From NCBI RefSeq assembly GCF_002860255.1, contig NZ_PGVE01000017.1, positions 1 through 64,000 on the forward strand: a DNA stretch of 64,000 nucleotides, written 5' to 3'. This document shows, in pieces, positions 17,942 through 25,543 of this stretch (its first letter is position 1; each line of letters starts with the position of its first letter). Under the pieces are notes generated by a model. That model was not told where the DNA came from, did no database searches, and saw only the letters and a list, made by a program, of their open reading frames with translations. The stretch is from Neobacillus cucumis. Lineage in GTDB: Bacteria > Bacillota > Bacilli > Bacillales > Cytobacillaceae. Position numbers and translations under genes: made by a program.

Positions 17942-18273
17942 AACAGCACACCATCTTATTTATTGATTTGCATTCCACAATTATTATTATACGAAAGAGC
18001 GCGACACCTGTCACAAAAGAAATAGATTGCTGTAACAATCCTGTTTTCATATTGTGTTAACTGGGCATTTAGTTGAACAATCATCATTAGCTTTTTTTCA
18101 TAATCGGTCCAGATCGTGGAGGATTGGTAAATTTCAGTTCTTCAAATAATAAGATTATTAGAAGAAGGAAAGTTATGTGTAATTAGTGATGTAAGTTTAT
18201 GTCTTTTATGTAATAATTATATTTTGTAAAAGTATAAATTTACAATTCATACATAGTGAAAGTGGGAATCAAA
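17942..18273. other. Intergenic region with a weak repeat trace
   Basis: No gene was seen. TGTTAACTGGGCATTTAGTTGAA near 18055 resembles the left part of the dispersed hairpin repeat, but the match is short. The remainder is AT-rich leader of the following gene. Confidence 0.3.
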
Positions 18274-18714
18274 ATGGCAACAGGAACACATACAGTAGAA
18301 ATTCCAGTAGAAGTACAAGCAGTTTGGGATTATGTCAGTGATCTTGAAAAATGGGCAACGACAGTACCAGCCTATAAAGAACATGAAGTCATAAATGACA
18401 AGCAATCTATTTGGACATTTGAAGGTAGTGTGAAAGGTATTAAAAAAACAATCCAAGCGCAGGTAGATATTACCGAATGGAATGAACCGTCAAATATTAA
18501 GTTTGAACTAAAAGGTTTATCAGATAATTTTACAGGAAGCGGTCACTTTACCTCAGAAGATGTTAATGGTAAAACAACAATGACTTGTAGGGTGGAAGTC
18601 CATGCAGGCGGATTATCGGGTGCGGTGTTAACACCAATTATAAAATGGGCTGTTCCCAAAGTAGCATCTCGTTTAACAGAATCTATCGCACGTAAAATTG
18701 CAGTATTCTCATAG
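18274..18714 (+). CDS. SRPBCC/CoxG-type protein
   Basis: The 146-residue protein is a START/Bet-v1-like (SRPBCC) domain. It resembles CoxG (carbon monoxide dehydrogenase subunit G) in VEIPVEVQAVWDYVSDLEKW at the start and in GLSGAVLTPIIKWAVPKVAS near the end. These domains bind hydrophobic ligands or, in CoxG, quinones. The ATG at 18274 with GTGGGA upstream is preferred over GTG at 18256. The xanthine dehydrogenase operon, a CoxL relative, is in the same window but 11 kb away, so no link can be claimed. Confidence 0.75.
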   Translation: MATGTHTVEIPVEVQAVWDYVSDLEKWATTVPAYKEHEVINDKQSIWTFEGSVKGIKKTIQAQVDITEWNEPSNIKFELKGLSDNFTGSGHFTSEDVNGKTTMTCRVEVHAGGLSGAVLTPIIKWAVPKVASRLTESIARKIAVFS

Positions 18715-18807
18715 TTGTCAAGGATTGAAAATCTCTTCATAAGCAAAGGTGTTAACAATCTGATATATTAATGTAATGATAAAGAGTAAATTAGGAGGCG
18801 GATAAAA

Positions 18808-19206
18808 ATGGAGAAGGTAACACCATTTTTAATGTTTCAAGATGGCAACGCAGAAGAAGCGATGAATTTTTATACATCCATCTTTGAGGATTCTCAAATT
18901 ACAAACATTGTTAGATATGGGGCTAATGAAGCTGGACCAGAAGGCACGGTAATGCAGGCTACTTTTACCTTAAAAGGACAAGAATTTATGTGTATTGACA
19001 GTTATTTAAAACATCAATTCTCCTTTACACCTTCTTTCTCAATCTTTGTTACTTGTAATACAGAAGAAGAACTTGATAATTTTTATGAAAAACTTAATGA
19101 AGGTGGACAAGCACTTATGCCTTTAAATAATTATGGTTTCAGTAAAAAGTTTGGTTGGGTAAATGACCGCTTCGGGGTTTCGTGGCAACTAAATCTTCCT
19201 ATGTAA
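18808..19206 (+). CDS. VOC/PhnB-like protein
   Basis: The 132-residue product belongs to the PhnB/3-demethylubiquinone-methyltransferase-like part of the vicinal oxygen chelate superfamily. It starts KVTPFLMFQDGNAEEAMNFY, contains FTLKGQEFMCIDS, and ends WVNDRFGVSWQLNLP, all family marks. Its reaction is unknown. GGAGGCGG precedes the ATG. It is a single-gene unit, ended by a hairpin. Confidence 0.85.
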   Translation: MEKVTPFLMFQDGNAEEAMNFYTSIFEDSQITNIVRYGANEAGPEGTVMQATFTLKGQEFMCIDSYLKHQFSFTPSFSIFVTCNTEEELDNFYEKLNEGGQALMPLNNYGFSKKFGWVNDRFGVSWQLNLPM

Positions 19207-19251
19207 ATGTTTTCGGGAAATTAATAAATAAAAAAATACATTAGGTATAGG

Positions 19252-19284
19252 GGTATTACTTCCAAAAGGGTAATACCTAATTTT
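19252..19284 (+). terminator. Hairpin after the VOC gene
   Basis: GGTATTAC and GTAATACC form an 8-bp stem around a 10-base loop, followed by TAATTTTA. Confidence 0.5.
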
Positions 19285-19296
19285 ATCTAAAGGCTT

Positions 19297-19460
19297 TATT
19301 TTATTGATACCCGATTGATTTGAAACTCGCCTGATAATATATCTCATTTGGGCAATGCTCATTCTATGAGGATGTCGTTCAGTTACAAAAATAGCGGGGG
19401 CCTTATCTTGGCGGTTGTCCAGGTAGCGTTTCAACCAAATCTCACATCGAATATAAAAAT
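19297..19460 (-). pseudogene. Fragment of a tyrosine recombinase (phage-type integrase)
   Basis: The leftward frame encodes LKRYLDNRQDKAPAIFVTER, then HPHRMSIAQMRYIIRRVSNQ and SGI, matching the middle of the catalytic domain of tyrosine recombinases, just ahead of where the HxxR box should appear. The sequence after this point is unrelated, so the catalytic His, Arg and Tyr are absent. It is a relic of an integrated element. Confidence 0.65.
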
Positions 19461-19461
19461 A

Positions 19462-19516
19462 GGAGTGGTAGTTGCGTCTCCTTTTTCATGTTCCACAAAC
19501 GGGAAGATTAGTTGAA
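19462..19516 (+). repeat. Dispersed hairpin repeat copy 4 (partial)
   Basis: AGGAGTGGTAGTTGCGTCTCC followed by TTTTTCATGTTCCACAAACG and GGAAGATTAGTTGAAAAAGG corresponds to the hairpin and right half of the dispersed repeat. Confidence 0.45.
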
Positions 19517-19536
19517 AAAGGAATGACAAATAAAAA

Positions 19537-19628
19537 ACAAAACTTGCTACTGTGGAGCAAGTTTTGTTTTTCATGTTCCAACATAAATCAAAGATAGTTA
19601 TTCAATTGTATTTTTCGTTGCATTGTAC
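19537..19628. repeat. Duplicated gene end, copy B (with terminator of the SDR gene)
   Basis: This is the parent copy of 15835-15930. It includes the 3' end of the SDR gene and the stem ACTTGC / GCAAGT (19542-19562) with T-run on the rightward strand and A-run on the other side, so the hairpin can work in both directions. Confidence 0.65.
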
Positions 19629-20359
19629 ATATTGGCTACGTGTTCATCGACTTTATCTCTTGACATTCGTAGTCGTTCTACTGAAGTACCATATCCAATT
19701 TCTTGTTTACCCTCTTCTAATCCTTTAAAAATCCCATCTGCGAATTCTTCTAACGGTTCTCCATGAGTATGCAACCCTGCTCCGCCTAAATCTGTATTCA
19801 CTGCCGGAGGAGCAACTTCAATAACTTCTACAGATGAGTCAGAAAGCTGGTGACGTAGACTCATTGTAAATGAATGAAGTGCCGCTTTCGTTGCTGAATA
19901 GATTGGCGCAATGGCAAACGGAGTAAAAGCTAACCCAGATGTGACGTTAATGATAGTCGCCTCTTCTTTTTTAGCAAAAAATGGAGCAAACAGCATAGAC
20001 AAATGAAAAGGTGCTTCAATGTTGGTTGTGATTTCTTTATTGAAATAACTCCAATCGTTCTTCGCATCTGCTTTTAATACATTAAAACGTTGTTGAATCC
20101 CTGCGTTGTTTACTAACACATTCACTTCTGGATAGTTCTCTGTTACCCAATCAAACAATGATACACGCTCAGATTCAGTGTTCAAATCACTTACATGAGT
20201 AATAAGGTCCGGGAATTTTTCTTTCGCATTTTGAAGTACATTTTCACGTCGTCCAGTAACGATGACTTTATTTCCAGCTTTTATAAAGCGCTCTGTGAAA
20301 GCTAATCCTATTCCAGCACTTCCACCTGTAATAAGGATTGTATTTCCTGAAAGTTTCAT
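19598..20359 (-). CDS. SDR-family oxidoreductase (DltE-like)
   Basis: The 253-residue protein is a classical short-chain dehydrogenase. The cofactor loop TGGSAGIG is at residues 11-18, NNAG follows in the middle (VLVNNAGIQ) and the catalytic motif is YSATKAALH with an upstream Ser in VTSG. It resembles the DltE-like group. The open frame extends upstream to 20443, but AAAGAGGA seven bases before the ATG at 20359 fixes the start. A palindromic operator lies in its promoter, so it is probably repressed until an inducer is present. Substrate unknown. Confidence 0.88.
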   Translation of the reverse strand: MKLSGNTILITGGSAGIGLAFTERFIKAGNKVIVTGRRENVLQNAKEKFPDLITHVSDLNTESERVSLFDWVTENYPEVNVLVNNAGIQQRFNVLKADAKNDWSYFNKEITTNIEAPFHLSMLFAPFFAKKEEATIINVTSGLAFTPFAIAPIYSATKAALHSFTMSLRHQLSDSSVEVIEVAPPAVNTDLGGAGLHTHGEPLEEFADGIFKGLEEGKQEIGYGTSVERLRMSRDKVDEHVANMYNATKNTIE

Positions 20360-20517
20360 TTTAGTTCCTCTTTTCCAAATATTTATTTCACTTAATAAAA
20401 ACATTTTTTCATTATAATGTAAGTTAATTCTGTAATATTGCATTTTGCTGCAGCTATGCTAATTGAACATGTTTCATCGGGAGACCTCCAATTTTTATCT
20501 TTCCTTGTCAACAGGAC

Positions 20518-20549
20518 TATAATACGACTTAAACCATGGTTTAAGTCAA
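20518..20549 (-). promoter_or_regulatory. Promoter of the SDR gene with a 22-bp perfect palindrome
   Basis: On the leftward strand, TTGACT and TATTAT are separated by 19 bases. The stretch 20526-20547 is an exact 22-bp palindrome of half-site GACTTAAACCA, overlapping the -35 box and the spacer. Such a site fits a TetR-type or similar dimeric repressor. No candidate regulator is adjacent. Confidence 0.65.
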
Positions 20550-20624
20550 CAAAAAAACTAAAAAATATTTGATTTTGTACAAGTTAAAGAATTCAGACAT
20601 ATAGTCACAATGTGAAAAGGTGAA

Positions 20625-20715
20625 CTTAAACTAACGAGTACTTATATTTAAGAGGGGATGGCTGCAGCATTCCGTTTTCTTATTATGCTTACGGGAAGAT
20701 TTGTTGGAGAAGGTA
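20625..20715 (+). repeat. Dispersed hairpin repeat copy 5
   Basis: The blocks are ACTTAAACTAACGAGTACTT, then GGGGATGGCTGCAGCATTCC followed by GTTTTCTTATTATGCTTACG and GGAAGATTTGTTGGAGAAGG. It is the most complete copy. It sits in the leader between the SDR promoter and the DinB gene; the gap otherwise has no gene. Confidence 0.55.
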
Positions 20716-20804
20716 TTTGTTATCGAATATTGAATAATTAGTTACATATACAAAAAAAGTAAAAGTTTTAGATATGGGTTAATTAATGTAAAGGAGGAAT
20801 TAAA

Positions 20805-21305
20805 TTGAGTGAACTTAAACTGATTACTACTTACAAAAATGAGCTTAATAATTACTCATTGGAACATCTAAGATATAAATCTGAAGAGACAGTTTGGTCT
20901 ATTGGGCAAATGTATGACCATTTAATCCTTGTTGCCCATGAGTATCTAGATAATATGGAAACATGTGCCACCTTAAATGATGAACACCCCCTTGGGAAAA
21001 CGGAGTTTGGTGAGCATTTATATAAAATCGGAGGGTTTCCACCAATTAAAATTAAATTACCAGATGAACTAAATACTCCACCTAATAATTCAGATAGCAA
21101 AGATGATCTTATTAGTAGAATGGATCAAGTAATTCGAAGGTTGAGCCAATGGGAATCGAAAGTGGATACTATAAACCCAAATTATAAAGTCGAGCATGGA
21201 GGGTTCGGCTGGCTGAATGCAAGGGAATGGTATGATTTGGTTGGTATGCATTTTCGTCATCACCTACGCCAAAAAGATGAGTTAGAACAAAAGCTTGTTA
21301 AGTGA
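20805..21305 (+). CDS. DinB-family protein
   Basis: The 166-residue protein is a DinB/DinB_2 four-helix bundle. The metal-ligand histidines are visible in MYDHLILVAHEYL (about residue 46) and HFRHHLRQKDEL (about residue 151). The family includes thiol-dependent transferases such as bacillithiol transferases, and damage-inducible proteins. The start is TTG with GGAGGA upstream. It is monocistronic. The exact reaction cannot be read from sequence. Confidence 0.85.
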   Translation: MSELKLITTYKNELNNYSLEHLRYKSEETVWSIGQMYDHLILVAHEYLDNMETCATLNDEHPLGKTEFGEHLYKIGGFPPIKIKLPDELNTPPNNSDSKDDLISRMDQVIRRLSQWESKVDTINPNYKVEHGGFGWLNAREWYDLVGMHFRHHLRQKDELEQKLVK

Positions 21306-21948
21306 CGGGTATAAGTTGAGGATAGGATTGTTTTGGATAACCTGTTTTCTTATTTAAGTAAAGGATGCGTTTATATAAGAGTATTATAGTTGTGTAACGG
21401 GTTCCGTTAACTATCGCAAACACTAAAAATGTAATGTAAAAGGAAATGAATGTTGAGTTCAAAGTGTATAAAAAATAAGCGGTATAATTCCGGCTAAATT
21501 GGGAAATACCCATATTTTCTTAAAAATAAGGGGAGTTTTTCCGTTAATATTATCCAAATCTTTGGATTTTGACTTTTTTAGAACAGTTAATCGGAATATC
21601 TCCTCTTATATCCTCTTCTAAAGCTTCCCCTATTTACATTAGCAGGAAATACTCCGCCTATGAATTTCCATACCTACACGAAATCGATACGGAGATGGCG
21701 GAAATGGTTTGCATTCGCAATCCGAAGAATGAGCAATTAAAAGCAAAAAATTTCTAATGTTTTTTAATCTCTCTTTAAAACTATCCAATGAGGTACTTAA
21801 CTGGTCGAAAAACTGTAAACTTGAAAACGCTTTTAATTAGTGATATTCTTTAATAAATATTTTTGTTCGGTGAATTTCGTCTTGATGATCACTGAGAGCA
21901 AGGATAGTAATATTTTGTGTGTGTAACATACTAGGAGGCAACCAAAAA
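21306..21948. other. Gene-poor region with a short open fragment and csp leader
   Basis: An open stretch at 21569-21757 would encode a 62-residue peptide ending EMAEMVCIRNPKNEQLKAKN; it has no good ribosome binding site and is not recognised, so it may be a remnant. The last 150 bases before the cold-shock gene form a long AT-rich leader, as is usual for csp genes whose mRNA folds with temperature. Confidence 0.35.
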
Positions 21949-22149
21949 ATGGAAAATGGAAAAGTAAAATGGTTTAACAGCGAAAAAGGCTTCGGATTCA
22001 TCGAGCGCGAAGGTGGAGAAGATGTGTTTGTTCACTTCTCGGCTATCCAAGGCGAAGGCTTCAAAACTCTTGAAGAAGGTCAATCAGTTACTTTTGACGT
22101 TGAGCAAGGTAACCGTGGACCTCAAGCGGCTAACGTTCATAAAGCTTAA
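21949..22149 (+). CDS. Cold-shock protein (CspA/CspB family)
   Basis: The 66-residue protein is a complete cold-shock domain. RNP1 appears as KGFGFIE (about 16-22) and RNP2 as VFVHF (about 30-34). It binds single-stranded RNA and DNA as an RNA chaperone. CTAGGAGG lies about ten bases before the ATG. The long leader and the strong terminator directly after the stop are typical of csp genes. Which paralogue it represents cannot be told. Confidence 0.95.
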   Translation: MENGKVKWFNSEKGFGFIEREGGEDVFVHFSAIQGEGFKTLEEGQSVTFDVEQGNRGPQAANVHKA

Positions 22150-22165
22150 TCCAAAAAATAATTAA

Positions 22166-22193
22166 CAGACTCCTCTTTGGAGTCTGTTTTTTT
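22166..22193 (+). terminator. Terminator of the cold-shock gene
   Basis: CAGACTCC / GGAGTCTG stem with loop TCTTT followed by eight T. Confidence 0.9.
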
Positions 22194-22404
22194 ATGCATA
22201 AAATAAAGAACCCTACTTAAGAATGAGTGGGGAAACTGAAAACAGTAAATCAAATGGTAAAAAGCGTGTAACATATAAATATTGAAAAACCTAATTCGAG
22301 CGGTCTGTTTTTCATAATCGACTAAAGTGACCACAGAAGATGTTGTTGTAACAAGTCAGGGTATTGAAGAATCTGGTAATAATGTTGTAGGACAAACGGA
22401 TCTA

Positions 22405-22612
22405 AATAATGATTTTAAAACTGTTGAATGAGTTAAAGGGTTTGCTAAGTGCATCTGTTGGAAGTGGACCATTTTTATCATTTGTATTGTTCGCCATACA
22501 ATTATAATGTTGTCTGTTTTTTTTGTGCGTGTTAAGATGTTTGAAATCTAGTTGGAGGATTTTAGAAATAGAATTAGCTTTCTAGAAAGGGTTAAATGAT
22601 GTTAAGGTCTAT
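22405..22612 (+). pseudogene. Internally deleted duplicate of the mocR-MFS locus
   Basis: The first part (GAGTTAAAGGGTTTGCTAAG, TGCATCTGTTGGAAGTGG) matches codons near 24255-24300 of the MocR gene. It then jumps directly to a copy of the mocR-MFS intergenic region (GCCATACAATTATAATGTTG, TTTTTTTTGTGCGTGTTA, TAGAATTAGCTTTCTAGAAA), which matches 25436-25545. More than 1.1 kb of mocR is missing, and the MFS start is degraded. A start-less 35-codon frame at 22325-22431 precedes the junction. The rest of the 22194-22710 gap shows no gene. Confidence 0.7.
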
Positions 22613-22710
22613 TAAAAAGTAACTGAAAATTCAGGGTATTTTAGAGTAAAGGAATCTATTAAACTTAAAAAATAATTGTCAATACACAAATAAAAAAGGA
22701 ATGATTATAA

Positions 22711-23934
22711 TTGAAAAATAAATTTGCTGAGAGAACTCATTTAGTAAAACCTTCTGAGACACGTGAAATATTGAAAATAACAGAAAGACCAGAAATCATC
22801 TCTTTTGCGGGAGGACTGCCAGCTCCAGAGTTGTTTCCTGTAGAAGCTCTTAAGGTTGCATGCAATGCTGTATTGAATGAAGAAGGTGAGGCTTCTCTTC
22901 AATATAGTACGACTGAAGGATATATTCCTTTAAGAGAAGCTATTTGTCAAAGGATGAAAGTTATTGGGATTAACTCAACTATTGAAAATGTTCTTATCAC
23001 TTCAGGATCCCAGCAGGCAATCGACCTTACTGGAAGATTATTTATCAATGAGGGAGATACTATTATTTGTGAAAGCCCAACCTATCTTGCAGCAATTAAC
23101 GTATTCAAGTCATATAATGCCAAATTTGTTGAAGTAGCTATGGATGATGAAGGTATGGTTATGGAAGAGTTAGAGAAAAAGCTACTAGAGCATCCTAACA
23201 CAAAATTTATCTATACGATTCCAGATTTCCAAAACCCTACAGGCCGCACATTAAAGCTCGAAAGACGAAAGAGAATGATCGAGCTCGCTAATCAATATGA
23301 TGTACTGATTGTAGAGGATAATCCCTATGGAGCCATTAGATTTGCGGGAGAGGCCCTCCCACCTGTGAAACATTTTGACACAGAGAGCAGAGTAATTTAT
23401 ATAAGTACCTTCTCTAAAATTTTTACTCCCGGTCTTCGACTTGGATGGATTTGTCCAGGCGAACGTTTTATTGATAAGTATGTTTCTTTTAAACAAACAG
23501 CTGACTTGCATACTGACAGCTTTGCTCAAAGAATTACAGCTAAGTATTTGGAACTTTACAATATCGAAGAGCACATTAATAAAATCAAAGCTGTTTATAA
23601 AGAAAGATGCACAGCTATGTTATCTTGTATCAATGAATTTTTTCCGAAAAATATAAACTATAGTATGCCAGAAGGTGGATTATTTATTTGGATAGAGCTT
23701 CCTGAGTCTGTTGATTCTGGGAAATTATTCGCTAGATGTTTGGAAAATAATGTTGCGTTTGTTCCTGGAGTCCCATTTTTTCCGAATGGTACAAAGAAAA
23801 GCACTTTACGGTTAAATTACTCGAATATGCCTAAAGAGAAAATTATTGAAGGGATTAAGCGAATGGGAGAAGTGCTGTATCGTGAAATAGAAAAAGAAAC
23901 AACTCTTATAGGATATTCGAAAAAAATGAATTGA
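22711..23934 (+). CDS. PLP-dependent aminotransferase (2-aminoadipate/LysN-like)
   Basis: The 407-residue enzyme is a fold-type I aminotransferase of the LysN/KAT group. The pyridoxal phosphate Lys236 lies in ISTFSKIFTPGLRLGW. Other marks are SFAGGLPAPELFP at 31-43, SGSQQAIDL at 98-106, PDFQNPTGRT at 171-180 and the final arginine motif LRLNYSN. The substrate may be an aromatic or branched amino acid or aminoadipate; this cannot be decided. It starts with TTG after AAGGAATG and precedes a MocR gene by about 100 bases, in the same direction. Confidence 0.88.
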   Translation: MKNKFAERTHLVKPSETREILKITERPEIISFAGGLPAPELFPVEALKVACNAVLNEEGEASLQYSTTEGYIPLREAICQRMKVIGINSTIENVLITSGSQQAIDLTGRLFINEGDTIICESPTYLAAINVFKSYNAKFVEVAMDDEGMVMEELEKKLLEHPNTKFIYTIPDFQNPTGRTLKLERRKRMIELANQYDVLIVEDNPYGAIRFAGEALPPVKHFDTESRVIYISTFSKIFTPGLRLGWICPGERFIDKYVSFKQTADLHTDSFAQRITAKYLELYNIEEHINKIKAVYKERCTAMLSCINEFFPKNINYSMPEGGLFIWIELPESVDSGKLFARCLENNVAFVPGVPFFPNGTKKSTLRLNYSNMPKEKIIEGIKRMGEVLYREIEKETTLIGYSKKMN

Positions 23935-24039
23935 AAAGAATCAGAATCCTACACGGATACTCATCAATAGGTACAAAAGGTATAATTGTTTTAATAAGAG
24001 CCACATTCAAATTATTGGATTAGAAAAAGGATGCGTATC

Positions 24040-25428
24040 ATGCCAATTAATTCTTTTGAAAACTATCCGATGAGCTGGAAGCCATCGATTGATAAAATGA
24101 AAAGGCCAATTTATCAAGCACTTGCAGGGCAATTGGAACTGGATATATTAAACGGAATTTTATTACCTGGAACAAAACTTCCTCCACAGCGAGAATTGGC
24201 TGATTATTTGGATTTAAATTTGAGTACCATTTCAAAAGCTTTTAAAGTTTGTGAGTTAAAGGGATTGTTAAGTGCATCTGTTGGAAGTGGCACATTTGTA
24301 TCGTATGATGCGTTATCGAATGCGTATTTACTTGAAGATACAAAGCCGAAGCATTTAATTGAAATGGGAGCAACCCTGCCTGATCATGCTTCTTACAAGC
24401 CTCTGCTGTATCAACTAAAAAGTATGCTGCAAGAGACAGATTATGAAAAGTGGTTTGGTTATGGTCGGGCAGGCGAGAGTCTTTGGCAAAAGGATGCCGC
24501 TTTAAAGCTAATCAGAAGAGGTGGGTTTGAAACAACCGTTGATCACATTTTATTTGCAAATGGGGGGCAAAATGCGATTGCTGCTACATTGGCAAGTCTC
24601 TGTAAGCCTGGAGATCGCATTGGTGTGGACCATCATACGTACCCAGGCTTAAAAACTGTTGCAGCAATGCTTAGTGTGCAAATCGTACCGATCAAATCAG
24701 AAAATTATGAAATGAGTCCATCTTCCTTTGAATATGCGTGTAAAAATGAGAATATTAAAGGCATTTACTTGATCCCAGATTATCACAATCCGACGGCTTC
24801 TTTTATGTCTGTTGAGAATCGAAAAATGATTGCAGCTATTGCCAAAAAGTATAAACAGTTCGTTATTGAGGATGCATCGTACCATCTTCTCAACAAAAAA
24901 CCACTTCCAGCAGTCGCATCATTTGCCCCAGAACAGGTCATCTATATTGCAAGTTTATCTAAAACATTAGCACCAGGGTTACGACTAGCTTATGTAGCCG
25001 TACCGAGTCAATATAAGGAGCCAATTTCAAAGGCACTTTATAATTTAAATATAACCGTTTCCCCGCTATTAGCAGAACTGACAGCACGTACAATTGTATC
25101 GAATCAATTTGAAGTCTTAATTGAGGGTCATCGACAACAAACTATTCGCAGAAACCAAATGGTCAATCGATATTTGGGTGACTATACGTGCATCGGTGAT
25201 GAAACAGGCATCTTTCGGTGGTTGCTATTACCAGGTAAGATTACTGGTGCTGAATTTGAAACGTTAGCTGCCCAGCAAGGAGTACAAGTGTATGCGGCTG
25301 AACGTTTTGTAGTTGGTAATAGTTGTCCCGAGCGGGCTGTAAGGATTTCTGTCTGTGCACCAGAAACGCTTGAAGAGCTTAAGCAAGGATTGATGATCCT
25401 TAAACGTTTGTTAACCGATCATACCTAA
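24040..25428 (+). CDS. MocR-type GntR/aminotransferase regulator
   Basis: The 462-residue protein fuses a GntR winged helix (about 22-90, LPPQRELADYLDLNLSTISK) with a fold-type I aminotransferase domain (about 105-460). The pyridoxal phosphate Lys is in ASLSKTLAPGLRLAY. MocR proteins sense an amino compound or PLP and control neighbouring genes. AAGG nine bases before the ATG at 24040 supports this start over 24031. The MFS gene directly downstream is the probable target. A partial second copy of this locus lies at 22405. Confidence 0.9.
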   Translation: MPINSFENYPMSWKPSIDKMKRPIYQALAGQLELDILNGILLPGTKLPPQRELADYLDLNLSTISKAFKVCELKGLLSASVGSGTFVSYDALSNAYLLEDTKPKHLIEMGATLPDHASYKPLLYQLKSMLQETDYEKWFGYGRAGESLWQKDAALKLIRRGGFETTVDHILFANGGQNAIAATLASLCKPGDRIGVDHHTYPGLKTVAAMLSVQIVPIKSENYEMSPSSFEYACKNENIKGIYLIPDYHNPTASFMSVENRKMIAAIAKKYKQFVIEDASYHLLNKKPLPAVASFAPEQVIYIASLSKTLAPGLRLAYVAVPSQYKEPISKALYNLNITVSPLLAELTARTIVSNQFEVLIEGHRQQTIRRNQMVNRYLGDYTCIGDETGIFRWLLLPGKITGAEFETLAAQQGVQVYAAERFVVGNSCPERAVRISVCAPETLEELKQGLMILKRLLTDHT

Positions 25429-25437
25429 TATTGTTTG

Positions 25438-25468
25438 CCATACAATTATAATATTGTATGGTTTTTTT
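25438..25468 (+). terminator. Terminator or attenuator between mocR and MFS
   Basis: CCATACAAT / ATTGTATGG is a perfect 9-bp stem around TATAAT, followed by seven T. It would separate or attenuate expression of the following MFS gene. Confidence 0.75.
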
Positions 25469-25543
25469 GTGCGTGTTATGATGATTCAAATCTAATTGGA
25501 GGTTTATAAGCAATAGAATTAGTTTTCTAGAAAGGTAGGTTAG

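Noticed and set aside
21298-21513. Leftward 71-codon frame after the DinB gene
   Set aside because: No ribosome binding site and a composition typical of chance AT-rich frames.
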